Positions 1 to 8,420 of a DNA stretch of 64,000 nt are shown one piece after another. The number at the start of each line of letters is the position of its first letter. The first letter of the stretch is position 1. The DNA comes from Kaistia defluvii (GTDB lineage Bacteria; Pseudomonadota; Alphaproteobacteria; Rhizobiales; Kaistiaceae). Both the position numbers and the translations under genes were made by a program. The stretch covers positions 310,001 through 374,000 of the forward strand of contig NZ_JAPKNI010000003.1 in assembly GCF_026343955.1 (NCBI RefSeq), written 5' to 3'. The notes beneath the pieces were generated by a model. It ran no database searches. It was not told the origin of the DNA and worked only from the letters and a program-made list of their open reading frames with translations.

Positions 1-169
1 GCGGCTTCACCTTCAGCACGCGGTCGCCGAAGGAGACTTCGGTGCCCTGGCTGCGGCGGGAGGCGAGCGCCACGACCTCATCGGCCGGGAAGCCGCGCTC
101 GTCGAGGATCGAAAGAATTTCGCGGCCCACATTGCCCGTGGCGCCGACGATCGCGACCTTGTAACCCAT
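1..169 (-). CDS. asd: Aspartate-semialdehyde dehydrogenase, N-terminal part (cut by window edge)
   Basis: Only the first 56 codons are in the window; the gene continues to the left. The protein begins MGYKVAIVGATGNVGREIL, the N-terminal Rossmann fold of aspartate-semialdehyde dehydrogenases with the NADP-binding GATGNVG loop at residues 9-15, followed by an ERGFP and an ASRRSQG segment typical of the family. The enzyme reduces aspartyl-4-phosphate to aspartate-4-semialdehyde on the route to lysine, methionine, threonine and diaminopimelate. The ATG at 169-167 is preceded by an AGGA about 7 nt upstream. Identification is good although the catalytic Cys lies outside the window. Confidence 0.9.
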   Translation of the reverse strand, partial: MGYKVAIVGATGNVGREILSILDERGFPADEVVALASRRSQGTEVSFGDRVLKVKP

Positions 170-483
170 GTTCTGTCCTGCTCCTTGTCCGTCTCTCTCC
201 CCCACCCGTCCGTCCGCGAAAAACCGCGTCCGATCGGCCCCGTCTCCCTCAGGGCCCCGAGGGAGATTGGGGGCGCAGGAGGGACAGTCAGGCGGTCGTC
301 GTGGTTTTCGACGTTTTGTCGGTGGTGGAGATGCGCGTGACGGCCGTGCTTGCCCGGGTGACGGAAGCCACCAGGTCGACTAGGATCGAAGATGCAACGG
401 CGTGCGCGGTCATCGGTCTGCCCGAATGATGTTGGCGCACGTTTTGCCGCCAAACCGGCGCAAAGTCAACGGAGACGAACGAC
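170..483. other. Divergent intergenic region asd / secreted protein
   Basis: About 310 bp between the divergent starts. It must hold the asd promoter and that of the secreted protein. A GGAGA at 471-475 serves the rightward gene. I see no clear palindrome or convincing promoter; a minus-strand TTGACT near 465-470 is only a weak candidate -35 for asd. A 41-codon minus-strand frame (288-413) has no recognisable features. Confidence 0.4.
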
Positions 484-933
484 TTGAGCCACATGCAGCG
501 GGTATTCGGACGTCTCTCGGCCATCCTCGTCGCCCTGGGCGTTGGGCTGGCAGCGCAGGCCGCGCACGCCGGCGCGCGCGTGCCGGAAGCCGAGATCGCG
601 GCGCTGTTTTCCGGCGTGACGCTGGACGGCATCTACAACAATGGCGCGTTCTTCAGCGAGACCTACAGCGAAGACGGCTCGGTGCGCTATCACGACATCG
701 ACGGCTCCGATTCCGGTCAGTGGTCCGTGCGCGACGGCAAGTTCTGCACCTTCTACGACAGCCAGGAAGGCGCCTGCTTCTTCGTCGAGCGCGACGGCGC
801 CAACTGCTTCACCTTCTTCGTGCCGGACGAGACCGGCGGCCCCGACGCCGGCCCGGCCAAGGACTGGACCTCGCGCGGCTGGGACCGGCGCAAGCCCTCG
901 ACCTGCCCGACCGCGCCGGAAATTCAGCTCTGA
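484..933 (+). CDS. Small secreted protein of unknown function
   Basis: A 149-residue protein with an export signal: a basic start (MQRVFGR from residue 4), a hydrophobic stretch LSAILVALGVGLAAQ, and an AHA-GA cleavage site near residue 30. The mature part of about 120 residues has a repeating Gly/aromatic pattern (GIYNNGAFFSE, GQWSVRDGKFCTFYDSQEG) and four Cys (CTFY, ACFF, NCFTFF, STCP), which could form disulfides in the periplasm. The TTG at 484 is chosen over the ATG at 493 because GGAGA at 471-475 sits 8 nt before the TTG. I do not recognise the family with certainty; proteins of this size and pattern are common in rhizobia without assigned function. Confidence 0.7.
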   Translation: MSHMQRVFGRLSAILVALGVGLAAQAAHAGARVPEAEIAALFSGVTLDGIYNNGAFFSETYSEDGSVRYHDIDGSDSGQWSVRDGKFCTFYDSQEGACFFVERDGANCFTFFVPDETGGPDAGPAKDWTSRGWDRRKPSTCPTAPEIQL

Positions 934-1008
934 GCCGGCTCAGCCTGCCGACGGCGGGGATCCAACCCGCCGATCCCGTGTGAGGCGATCCGTGCCGGAC
1001 GCGGGCGG

Positions 1009-1941
1009 TCAGCCCACCAGCGCGTGGAAGGCGGCGAGGTCGGCGGCGGACAGGTTCCACTCCGAGGCCTTCGCGTTGGCGGCGATCTGCTCCGGCGTCG
1101 TCGCGCCCGCGATTACCGAGGGCACCGATTCCTGCGCCAGCAGCCAGGCGAAGGCGAGCTCCAGAACGGTGTGGCCGGACGCGACGGCGAAAGCGTCGAA
1201 CTTTTCCACCAGCACCAGATTGCGCTGCGTCAGATAGCGCTCGCCGAGCGCCTTCCAGGCGCTGAACCGGCTGCCGGGCGGTTGTTCGCCATTTCGGTAC
1301 TTGCCGGTCAGCAGCCCGCTGGCGAGCGGGAAGAACGGAATCAGCGCCAACTGCTCGTCGCGCACCACCGGCAGCATCGCGCTCTCGATCGTGCGCTCGA
1401 CCAGGCTGTATTCATCCTGGCTGGAAACGAAGCCGCGATAGCCAGCCTTGCGGGCCGCGTCCTGCGCCTCGCGCAACTGCTTCGGCGAGAAGTTCGAGGC
1501 GCCGTAATGGCGGATCTTGCCGGCCGTCACCAGTTCCTCCAGCGTGGCCAGCGTCTCCTCGATCGGCGTTTCGGGATCGGGCTCGTGCTGCTGGTAGAGG
1601 TCGATGCGATCGGTCTTCAGCCGCGTCAGGCTGTCCTCGACCGCCTTCAGGATATAGGGGCGCGAGGCCCGCTTGCCCTCGGGCGAGCCCTTGATCGGCT
1701 TGCCGAACTTGGTCGCCAGCACGATCTTGTCGCGCCGCGCGCCCAGCACCTCGCCCAGAATGATCTCCGAATTCGTGTCGGCGTAGATGTCGGCCGTGTC
1801 GAAGAAATTGATGCCATGGTCGATCGCCGCGTCGATCACCCGTCGTGATCCCTCGAGGTCGATGCGTCCGCCGAAATTATTGGTGCCGAGACCAATCACG
1901 GAGACGTCGAGATCCGTGTTGCCGAGCTTGCGGGTCTGCAT
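1009..1941 (-). CDS. Aldo/keto reductase
   Basis: A 310-residue NADPH-dependent oxidoreductase of the aldo/keto reductase superfamily (yeast voltage-channel beta-subunit/Tas type), beginning MQTRKLGNTDLDVSVIGLG. The active-site residues can be followed: Asp and Tyr in FFDTADIYAD, Lys in LATKFG, and the His region in LYQQHEPDPETP. GASNF and the C-terminal IAGATTPEQI belong to the cofactor-binding end. The ATG at 1941 is preferred over an in-frame one 36 nt upstream because AGAGG lies 8 nt before it and family members start here. It stands alone and is convergent to the small secreted protein; the substrate is unknown. Confidence 0.9.
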   Translation of the reverse strand: MQTRKLGNTDLDVSVIGLGTNNFGGRIDLEGSRRVIDAAIDHGINFFDTADIYADTNSEIILGEVLGARRDKIVLATKFGKPIKGSPEGKRASRPYILKAVEDSLTRLKTDRIDLYQQHEPDPETPIEETLATLEELVTAGKIRHYGASNFSPKQLREAQDAARKAGYRGFVSSQDEYSLVERTIESAMLPVVRDEQLALIPFFPLASGLLTGKYRNGEQPPGSRFSAWKALGERYLTQRNLVLVEKFDAFAVASGHTVLELAFAWLLAQESVPSVIAGATTPEQIAANAKASEWNLSAADLAAFHALVG

Positions 1942-2113
1942 CGAGGGTACCTCTTGGTCAAATGGAACGGCGATCATCAGGCTCTCAAACTAGGGCCTGT
2001 CCATCGCCACCGCCAGTCGCACCGTGCAATTCGCACACCCGCCGGAATCTGTGGCGCGAATGTCGCGCCCCTGCGGCATGGAGGGTTCGCGCCCCGCTTC
2101 CGCAAGGTTCCGG

Positions 2114-2142
2114 TTGACTTTGCCCGCGCCGCCTCCATTTAT
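2114..2142 (+). promoter_or_regulatory. Predicted sigma70 promoter of mntH
   Basis: TTGACT at 2114-2119 and ATTTAT at 2137-2142 are separated by 17 bp, a good housekeeping promoter. The -10 element runs directly into the palindrome at 2143-2163, so a repressor bound there would cover the transcription start. Confidence 0.6.
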
Positions 2143-2163
2143 TGCGAATAGTTCTCAATTGCA
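2143..2163 (+). promoter_or_regulatory. Mur/Fur-type operator in front of mntH
   Basis: A 21-bp interrupted palindrome: TGCGAAT (2143-2149), a 7-bp spacer AGTTCTC, and AATTGCA (2157-2163). Six of the seven arm positions are complementary. The form matches the Mn-responsive Mur boxes known upstream of mntH and sitA in rhizobia and Brucella. It sits just downstream of the predicted -10 and 15 bp before the mntH ATG, as expected for repression by Mn-loaded Mur. Confidence 0.65.
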
Positions 2164-2178
2164 TTCTTGAAAGCCATC

Positions 2179-3528
2179 ATGCGGACCATCGAGGAAGAGA
2201 AGGCGTCCGGGGCCGGCTGGCGTCGCGAGCGGGGCGCGCCCTCGCTCTCCGAAGTCCACAGCTCGATCGCGGTGGATCCCGGCGCGCCGAATTGGCGCAA
2301 GGCGGCGGCGTTCCTGGGCCCGGGCTATCTGGTGGCCGTCGGCTACATGGATCCCGGCAACTGGGCGACCTCGATCGCCGGCGGCTCGCGCTTCGGCTAC
2401 ACGCTGCTATTCGTCGTGCTGCTGTCCAGCCTGATGGCGATGATCCTGCAGGCGCTGGCTGCCCGGCTCGCCATCGCCACCGGGCGCGATCTGGCGCAGG
2501 CCTGCCGCGACGCCTATCCGGCGCCCGTGGCCGCCATGCTGTGGCTGTTTGCCGAGATCGCGATCTGCGCCACGGACCTTGCCGAGGTGATCGGCACGGC
2601 GATCGGCCTCAACCTGCTGTTCGGGATTCCGCTCGAGATCGGCGTGCTGATTACGGCGCTGGACGTCTTCCTGGTCCTCTACCTCCAGACCAAGGGCTTC
2701 CGATGGGTCGAGGCGCTGGTCATCACGCTGCTTGGCGTGATCGCGGTCTCGTTCCTGGTGCAGATCGTCATGGCCGACCCGGTCTGGGGCGACCTGGTGC
2801 GCGGCTTCGCGCCGACCACCCAGATCGTCACCAATCCGAACATGCTTTATCTGGCCCTCGGCATCATCGGCGCGACGGTGATGCCGCATAATCTCTACCT
2901 GCATTCCGGCATCGTGCAGACCCGCGCCTACCACACCGACAGCCAGGGCAAGCGCGAGGCGATCCGCTTCGCGACGCTGGATTCGACGCTGGCGCTGCTG
3001 TTCGCGCTCGCCATCAACGCCTCGATCCTGATCCTGGCGGCGTCCGCCTTCCACGCCAAGGGCTCGACCGAGGTGGTGGAGCTCGACAAGGCCCATGCGC
3101 TGCTGCATCCCCTGCTCGGCTCGGCGCTGGCGCCCACCCTGTTCGCCATCGCGCTGCTCTGCTGCGGCCTGAACTCGACCGTGACCGCGACCATGGCCGG
3201 CCAGATCGTCATGGAAGGCTTCCTCAACATCCGCCTGGCGCCCTGGCTGCGCCGGCTGATCACCCGCGGCATCGCCATCGTGCCGGCGGCGGCCGTCACG
3301 ATCTATTATGGCGACAAGGGCGCGGGCCAGTTGTTGATCCTGTCGCAGGTCATCCTCAGCCTGCAGCTGCCCTTCGCGGTGATCCCGCTGGTGAAGTTCA
3401 CCGCCGAGCGGCGCAAGATGGGCGAGTTCACGGCCCCGCGCTGGCTCACCGCCGTCGCCGGCATCATCGCGGCGACGATCATCGTCCTCAACATCAAGCT
3501 GATCTTCGATGTGCTGGCGGGCGGATAG
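2179..3528 (+). CDS. mntH: Nramp-family Mn(II)/divalent metal importer MntH
   Basis: An inner-membrane proton-coupled metal importer of 449 residues, normal length for bacterial Nramp proteins. The metal-binding motif DPGNW is at residues 58-62 in the first transmembrane helix, and the second ligand motif [10 protein letters not shown] is in the sixth; about 11 hydrophobic segments follow in order. The N-terminal extension of about 40 residues is common in alphaproteobacteria. The ATG at 2179 is preferred; an in-frame TTG at 2167 is possible, and neither has a strong ribosome-binding site. A Mur-type box overlaps the promoter, pointing to repression when Mn is sufficient. Mn supply matters here because the NrdB further along looks like a Mn/Fe enzyme. 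Confidence 0.95.
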   Translation: MRTIEEEKASGAGWRRERGAPSLSEVHSSIAVDPGAPNWRKAAAFLGPGYLVAVGYMDPGNWATSIAGGSRFGYTLLFVVLLSSLMAMILQALAARLAIATGRDLAQACRDAYPAPVAAMLWLFAEIAICATDLAEVIGTAIGLNLLFGIPLEIGVLITALDVFLVLYLQTKGFRWVEALVITLLGVIAVSFLVQIVMADPVWGDLVRGFAPTTQIVTNPNMLYLALGIIGATVMPHNLYLHSGIVQTRAYHTDSQGKREAIRFATLDSTLALLFALAINASILILAASAFHAKGSTEVVELDKAHALLHPLLGSALAPTLFAIALLCCGLNSTVTATMAGQIVMEGFLNIRLAPWLRRLITRGIAIVPAAAVTIYYGDKGAGQLLILSQVILSLQLPFAVIPLVKFTAERRKMGEFTAPRWLTAVAGIIAATIIVLNIKLIFDVLAGG

Positions 3529-3553
3529 GGCTCCGCTGCTTCCCCACCCTCGC

Positions 3554-3653
3554 CGTCATGCCCGCGAAGGCGGGGCGCCATACAGCCGAGGCTTGGCCCG
3601 CAAAACCTCCCGAGAACCCGGTTGAATGGATCCCCGCCTTCGCGGGGATGACG
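3554..3653. repeat. Pair of inverted palindromic repeats (RHPREGGDP type)
   Basis: Two copies of a palindromic intergenic repeat facing each other: CGTCATGCCCGCGAAGGCGG at 3554-3573 and, inverted, CCCCGCCTTCGCGGGGATGACG at 3632-3653 (preceded by GTTGAATGGAT). This is the widespread alphaproteobacterial repeat whose spurious translation gives RHPREGGDP-like peptides. It lies between the convergent mntH and uxaA genes and can form one long cruciform or two short hairpins. Confidence 0.75.
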
Positions 3654-3681
3654 GATGTGTGGGGAGGTGCTTCCAGACAAC

Positions 3682-3714
3682 AAAAAGCCCCCGTCCATCG
3701 AACGGGGGCCTTTT
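3682..3714. terminator. Bidirectional Rho-independent terminator between mntH and uxaA
   Basis: A perfect 8-bp stem GCCCCCGT (3687-3694) / ACGGGGGC (3702-3709) with a 7-nt loop, flanked by AAAAA on the left and TTTT on the right, so it can end transcripts from both converging genes. Confidence 0.85.
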
Positions 3715-3737
3715 CAAGACACCGGGGAAAGCCGGCC

Positions 3738-5270
3738 TTACATCACGGCGCCGATCTGCCACGGCACGAATTCCGCGTCGCCATAGCCGAGGTCTTCCGA
3801 CTTCGAGTGCTTGCCGGAAGCGACCGCGACGATCTCATCAAAGATCTCCTGACCCTTGGCCTCGATAGAAACGCCGTCGAGGACGTCGCCGCAATTGATG
3901 TCCATGTCCTCGATCATGCGGGTGTAGACGTCGGTATTGGTCGCCAGCTTGATCGACGGCGTCGGCTTGTAGCCGGCGGCCGAGCCACGACCGGTGGTGA
4001 AGACGATCATGTTGGCGCCGGACGCGATCTGGCCGGTGACGGCGGCCGGGTCGTAGCCGGGGCTGTCCATGTAGACGAAGCCATGGGTATCGACCGGCTC
4101 GGCATATTTGTAGACGCCGCGCAGCGTCGAGGTGCCCCCCTTCGCCGCCGCGCCGAGCGACTTCTCCAGGATCGTCGTCAGGCCGCCGAGCTTGTTGCCA
4201 GGCGAAGGATTGTTGTTCATCTCGCCCCGGTTCCGTTCGGTATAGTCTTCCCACCACTGGATCAGGCCAACCAGCTTCTCGCCAACTTCGCGGTTGGCCG
4301 CGCGGCGGGTGAGCAGGTGCTCGGCGCCGTAGATCTCCGGCGTTTCCGACAGGATGGTGGTGCCGCCATGCTTGACGAGGATGTCGGAGGCATAGCCCAG
4401 CGCCGGATTGGCGGTGATGCCGGAATAACCGTCCGACCCGCCGCACTGCAGGCCGACCATGATCTCGGAAACCGGCGTCGCCTGGCGCTTGTAGGCGTTG
4501 GCCGCCGGCAGCATGTCCTTGATCACCGCGATGCCGGCCTCGATCGTCTTGCGGGTGCCGCCGGATTCCTGGATCGTCATCGTGCGGAAGCCGTCATGCT
4601 CGACGAGATTGTACTGCTTCATCAGGCGCGGGATCTGGAACACTTCGCAGCCGAGGCCGACGACGAGAACGCCGGCGAGGTTCGGATGCGCGGCATAGCC
4701 CCACTGCGTCCGCTCCAGCGTCTCGTAGCCTTCGCCCGAGCCGCCCATGCCGCAGCCCTGGCCGTGCACGAAGGCGACGACGCCGTCGACATTGGGATAG
4801 TCCTTGAGGATATCCGAGCGGTTGAAGGCATCGGCGATGTAGCGCGCCACGGTCGCCGAGCAGTTCACGCTGGTCAGGATGCCGATATAGTTGCGCGTAC
4901 CGACCTTGCCATTGGGGCGATAGTAGCCGTCGAAATGACGGCGCTCGGCCAGCGGCAGCAGGCCGTCATCATGCGCGCCCTCCGCGAACTGGTAGTCGCG
5001 GTCGAATTCGGACATGCCGCAATTGTGCTCATGCACCCATTCGCCCGGCGCGATCGCCGTCTTGGCGAAGCCGATGATCTGGCCGAACTTCAGCACCGGC
5101 GAACCCTCGGCGATGCCGGTGACGGCGATCTTGTGACCCTTGGGCACGCGCTGGCTGGCGGTCACACCCTCGACGATCGATCCCGGCAGGATCGTGTCGA
5201 TGGCGACGCGGACATTGTCGGTCGCGTTCAGGCGCAGGGTGCGGGGATTGGCAGCGGTGGTGACGCTCAT
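3738..5270 (-). CDS. uxaA: Altronate dehydratase (UxaA family, two-domain)
   Basis: A 510-residue protein with the full-length UxaA/GarD layout: an N-terminal SAF-like domain (residues about 10-100, with VTASQRVPKGHKIAV and WVHEHNCGM) and a C-terminal catalytic dehydratase domain (KVGTRNYIGILTSVNCSATV, VDGVVAFVHGQGCGMGG, LQCGGSDGYSGITANPALG). It removes water from D-altronate, or a related hexonate/hexarate, to give 2-keto-3-deoxygluconate in hexuronate breakdown. Family members use iron or manganese; the conserved His-Asn-Cys and GQGC segments are present. ATG at 5270 with GAGAA upstream. It stands next to ribokinase with a 158-bp gap. The exact aldonate substrate cannot be read from the sequence. 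Confidence 0.88.
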   Translation of the reverse strand: MSVTTAANPRTLRLNATDNVRVAIDTILPGSIVEGVTASQRVPKGHKIAVTGIAEGSPVLKFGQIIGFAKTAIAPGEWVHEHNCGMSEFDRDYQFAEGAHDDGLLPLAERRHFDGYYRPNGKVGTRNYIGILTSVNCSATVARYIADAFNRSDILKDYPNVDGVVAFVHGQGCGMGGSGEGYETLERTQWGYAAHPNLAGVLVVGLGCEVFQIPRLMKQYNLVEHDGFRTMTIQESGGTRKTIEAGIAVIKDMLPAANAYKRQATPVSEIMVGLQCGGSDGYSGITANPALGYASDILVKHGGTTILSETPEIYGAEHLLTRRAANREVGEKLVGLIQWWEDYTERNRGEMNNNPSPGNKLGGLTTILEKSLGAAAKGGTSTLRGVYKYAEPVDTHGFVYMDSPGYDPAAVTGQIASGANMIVFTTGRGSAAGYKPTPSIKLATNTDVYTRMIEDMDINCGDVLDGVSIEAKGQEIFDEIVAVASGKHSKSEDLGYGDAEFVPWQIGAVM

Positions 5271-5394
5271 CGAGGTTCTCTAAAACAAGAGGCAAGGGCT
5301 GAGGCTCCGCCCCGCGATCGCGCAGCCTTGGCGCGCAGGGCGGGAACCCCAGTCGTATTTTTCAGGTGAAGATGACATTCACCAGTGATCAGTC

Positions 5395-5412
5395 TTGTCG
5401 ATCGTCATACAA
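5395..5412. promoter_or_regulatory. Possible operator upstream of altronate dehydratase
   Basis: TTGTCGATCGTCATACAA, with short arms TTGT and ACAA. The TCATACAA half is also found (as TTGTATGA) inside the palindrome upstream of the araF-like operon at 56633-56640. A shared GntR-type regulator is possible, but eight bases are weak evidence. Confidence 0.25.
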
Positions 5413-5428
5413 TAGCGACGACCGCCTG

Positions 5429-6346
5429 TCACGGAAAAGCCGGGTCGTTGCCCAGCGACAATTCGATCGCCTCGCGAAGCGGGAAGCTGGGTTGCGCGCC
5501 GGGCTTGGCGCAGGCGAGCGAGCCGGCGACGGCGGCATGGCGCATCGCGGTCGCCAGGTCCGCCCCCTCGTCGAGCAGCGCTGCCAGCACGCCGCAGAAC
5601 GTGTCGCCGGCGCCGGTCGTGTCGACCGGAACCACCTGAAGCGCGGGGACGCTGATCGTGTCCTCGCCGGTCGCGGCGACCGCGCCGTCCGGCCCGAGCG
5701 TCGCGATCACGGTGCGCTTCAGTTCGCCGGCGAGACTTGCCACGGTCTCGGCGCCGGTGGAGCCCGGCAGCAGGCCGAGGTGACGTGCGAGATCGGCCGC
5801 CTCGGTCTCGTTGACGAGGATCATGTCGATGTCGGCAAACGCTTCGCGCTCGATCGGAAGGAAAGGCGCGATCGAGAGGATGACGCGGGCGCCGGCAGCC
5901 TTTGCCGCCCGGGCGGCGGCCAGCGTCTCCGCGAAGGGCGTCTCCATCTGCAGCAGCAGCGTGTCGCCGGCGCCGATGGAACCGGACGGCAGATCGGTCG
6001 CCTTGAGCCTGGCGTTGGCGCCCGGCGACAGAACGATGGTGTTTTCGGCATGATCGTCGACGGTGATCACCGCCATGCCGGTGGTCTTGCCGCGGCGCTG
6101 GACGCCGGAGAGATCGACACCGCCAGCCTCCAGTTCGGCGAGCGCGGTCGCGGCCATCTCGTCATCGCCGACTGCGCCGATCATCTTCACCCTGGCGCCG
6201 GCGCGCCGCGCGGCGAGCGCCTGGTTGGCGCCCTTGCCGCCCGGGATCAGCTGGTATTCGGATCCGGGCACCGTCTCGCCCGGGCGCGGCAGGCGCGCGG
6301 TCCGACTGACGAGATCGATATTGATGGAGCCGAAAACCGTGATCAT
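5429..6346 (-). CDS. rbsK: Ribokinase (PfkB family)
   Basis: A 305-residue sugar kinase that phosphorylates D-ribose at O5 with ATP in the cytoplasm. N-terminal GSINIDLV and GGKGANQALAARRAGA match PfkB signature 1; DTTGAGDTFCGVL near residue 250 is signature 2 with the catalytic Asp and anion hole; the NETEA segment is also typical. Length is normal for RbsK. ATG at 6346 with GAGGAAA about 7 nt before it. No ribose ABC genes are adjacent, so it may serve one of the CUT2 systems in this region or another pentose. The start overlaps by 4 nt the end of a small upstream frame (6343-6567). Confidence 0.92.
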   Translation of the reverse strand: MITVFGSINIDLVSRTARLPRPGETVPGSEYQLIPGGKGANQALAARRAGARVKMIGAVGDDEMAATALAELEAGGVDLSGVQRRGKTTGMAVITVDDHAENTIVLSPGANARLKATDLPSGSIGAGDTLLLQMETPFAETLAAARAAKAAGARVILSIAPFLPIEREAFADIDMILVNETEAADLARHLGLLPGSTGAETVASLAGELKRTVIATLGPDGAVAATGEDTISVPALQVVPVDTTGAGDTFCGVLAALLDEGADLATAMRHAAVAGSLACAKPGAQPSFPLREAIELSLGNDPAFP

Positions 6347-6567
6347 GAATGTTTCCTCAACAGGACGTTTCGTGGCGTCATAGCGTATTTCAGCCGGTCC
6401 GCGCGCAGAGAATGCCGACGCCGCACGGCGCGCACAAGGGGCCCGTCGGCCGGACGGGGAAACGGCCTGGCGGGCCCGTCCGCGCCCGGCGCGGGCAGGA
6501 ACGCGGGCACTGCAACAAATAAGATCGCGGAGAGGGCTGCTGCCACATTCCGCAATCCCGAAAACAC
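6343..6567 (-). CDS. Possible small secreted or membrane peptide upstream of rbsK (doubtful)
   Basis: A 74-codon frame with a GTG start at 6567, GAGAG about 7 nt upstream, and a signal-like N-terminus (MFSGLRNVAAALSAILFVAVPAFLPAP). Its TGA overlaps the rbsK ATG in an ATGA arrangement, the coupling pattern used by several certain gene pairs in this window. The C-terminal half is Arg-rich and featureless, and such frames arise by chance in GC-rich DNA, so it may not be real. Confidence 0.2.
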   Translation of the reverse strand: MFSGLRNVAAALSAILFVAVPAFLPAPGADGPARPFPRPADGPLVRAVRRRHSLRADRLKYAMTPRNVLLRKHS

Positions 6568-6833
6568 AGTTAAGCTCTCTCGAAATTAACCGGAATCGTG
6601 GCGCGGAGATCGCGGGCTTGTCGAACGTGTGTTTTGGGGCGCGGATGAGCCGGCACGGCCGGATGACGCACCGTCTCGCCGCATGGTCCGTATCGTCCCG
6701 TCGCGCCGAAGGCCTTCTGGTCCATCAACCGCCTTGACCAAATCGGCGACGGCAGATGGACCGCGAAACTTTCACCACAGTTCGACCCTAAGTTCGGGCA
6801 ACAAGACCGGTTTCCCGAGAAAACAGACAGAAA
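6568..6833. other. Intergenic region upstream of opgG
   Basis: About 270 bp between the rbsK side and opgG; it should carry the opgGH promoter. The DNA next to opgG (6780-6833) is A-rich (AAAACAGACAGAAAATG) and shows no strong ribosome-binding site. I see no palindrome or repeat here. Confidence 0.4.
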
Positions 6834-8420
6834 ATGACTGAGACTCCGTACCAGATTTCGCGGCGCCGCCTTTTGGCATCGGCCGGCGCCTTCGTCGCCG
6901 CCGCAGCCATTGGCAACCTGTTCCCGGTTGAGGCCATGGCGCAGGCCAACAGTGTCGCCGCCTCGCTCGCGACCGACGGACCCTTCACCCGGTCGACCGT
7001 GGCGGAAATTGCGCGCCGCCTCTCCCGCGTTCCGTTCGCAGCCCCCTCGTCGCGGCTGCCGGAAGTACTGCAGAACCTGACCTACGACCAGTACCGCGAC
7101 ATCCGCTTCAAGCCCGAGGCGTCTGTCTGGGCGGATGACGGTCTGCCGTTCAAGTTGCAGTTGTTCCATCCGGGCTTCTATTTCAAGGAGCCGATCGAGG
7201 TCGCGATCGTCAAGGAAGGCCAGGCCAAGCACCTGCCCTACTCGACCAACATGTTCGATTTCGGGCCGCTGGTGCCGAAGGGCATCCCCGATACCGACAT
7301 GGGCTTTGCCGGCATCCGCGTGCACGGCCCGATCAACAGCCCCGACTATTTCGACGAGATCGTCGTCTTCCAGGGCGCCAGCTATTTCCGCTCGGTCGGC
7401 CGCGGGCAGACCTACGGCATTTCGGCGCGCGGTCTCGCCATCAAGACGGCCGAGCCCGAGGGCGAGGAATTCCCGATCTTCCGCGCCTTCTGGGTCGAGA
7501 CCCCGGTCAAGGAAGGCGACACCATCGTGCTGCACGCGCTGCTCGACAGCCCGAGCACGTCCGGCGCCTACCGCTTCACCATCCGCCCCGGCTATCCGAC
7601 GACGATGGATGTCGAGGCGACGCTGTTCCCGCGCGTCGACCTCACCAAGGTCGGCCTCGCGGCCGGCACCAGCATGTTCTTCTTCGGCTCGAATGACCGC
7701 ATCGGCATCGACGACTTCCGCCCGGAAGTGCACGATTCCGACGGCCTGCTGATGGTCAATGGCCGCGGCGAGCGCCTGTGGCGTCCGATTTCCAATCCGA
7801 CGACGCTGCAGATCAGCGCCTTTGTCGACGCCGGCCCGCGCGGTTTCGGCCTGATGCAGCGCAACCGCGTCTTCGACAATTACGAGGATCTCGAGGCTTC
7901 CTACGAAGCCCGGCCGAGCCTCTGGGTCGAGCCGGTCGGCGATTGGGGCCAGGGCGCCGTGACCCTTGTCGAGATTCCGACCAATTCGGAAGTGCACGAC
8001 AACATCGTCGCCTATTGGCAGCCGAAGGACGTGATCGCCGCGGGCACCGAATACGCTTTCGCCTATCGGCTGTCCTGGGGCGGCGACCCCAATTACGTGC
8101 CGGGCGGCATGGTCGTGGCGGGCACCCGCATCGGCCGCGCCTCGCTCGATGGCGACAGCCCCAATCGCCGCTTCGTGATCGACTTTTTCCCGCCCCAGGC
8201 GCAGGAAGGTCATCCCTCCAAGGAACCGAAGGCGACGGTCAGCACTTCCAAGGGTAAGATCACCAATGTGGTGGTCATGCCCAACCCGAAACTGGGCGAG
8301 GGTTGGCGCGTCAATTTCGAGCTCGACCCAGAAGACGCGACCATGGTCGAATTGCGGGTCGTGTTGCAGTTCCCCGACGAGCGCCCTGCGGAGACCTGGG
8401 TCTATCGATGGACGGCCTGA
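6834..8420 (+). CDS. opgG: Periplasmic glucan biosynthesis protein OpgG/MdoG, Tat signal
   Basis: A 528-residue periplasmic protein for synthesis of osmoregulated periplasmic glucans, thought to act on the glucan backbone made by OpgH. The N-terminus has a twin-arginine signal: SRRRLLASAGAFVAAAAIGN at residues 9-28 followed by an AMAQA cleavage site, so the folded protein is exported by Tat. The mature part follows MdoG order: LTYDQYRDIRFKP, LQLFHPGFYFKEPI, YFRSVGRGQTYGISARGLA, FGSNDRIGIDDFRPEVHDSDGL, and a C-terminal Ig-like domain. E. coli OpgG is Sec-exported and its paralogue OpgD is Tat-exported; a single Tat-type protein here may cover both roles. Overlaps opgH by 13 nt. Confidence 0.93.
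   Translation: MTETPYQISRRRLLASAGAFVAAAAIGNLFPVEAMAQANSVAASLATDGPFTRSTVAEIARRLSRVPFAAPSSRLPEVLQNLTYDQYRDIRFKPEASVWADDGLPFKLQLFHPGFYFKEPIEVAIVKEGQAKHLPYSTNMFDFGPLVPKGIPDTDMGFAGIRVHGPINSPDYFDEIVVFQGASYFRSVGRGQTYGISARGLAIKTAEPEGEEFPIFRAFWVETPVKEGDTIVLHALLDSPSTSGAYRFTIRPGYPTTMDVEATLFPRVDLTKVGLAAGTSMFFFGSNDRIGIDDFRPEVHDSDGLLMVNGRGERLWRPISNPTTLQISAFVDAGPRGFGLMQRNRVFDNYEDLEASYEARPSLWVEPVGDWGQGAVTLVEIPTNSEVHDNIVAYWQPKDVIAAGTEYAFAYRLSWGGDPNYVPGGMVVAGTRIGRASLDGDSPNRRFVIDFFPPQAQEGHPSKEPKATVSTSKGKITNVVVMPNPKLGEGWRVNFELDPEDATMVELRVVLQFPDERPAETWVYRWTA

Noticed and set aside
288..413. 41-codon minus-strand frame upstream of asd
   Set aside because: Ser/Thr-rich and featureless, no clear ribosome-binding site; more likely chance in the divergent promoter region.
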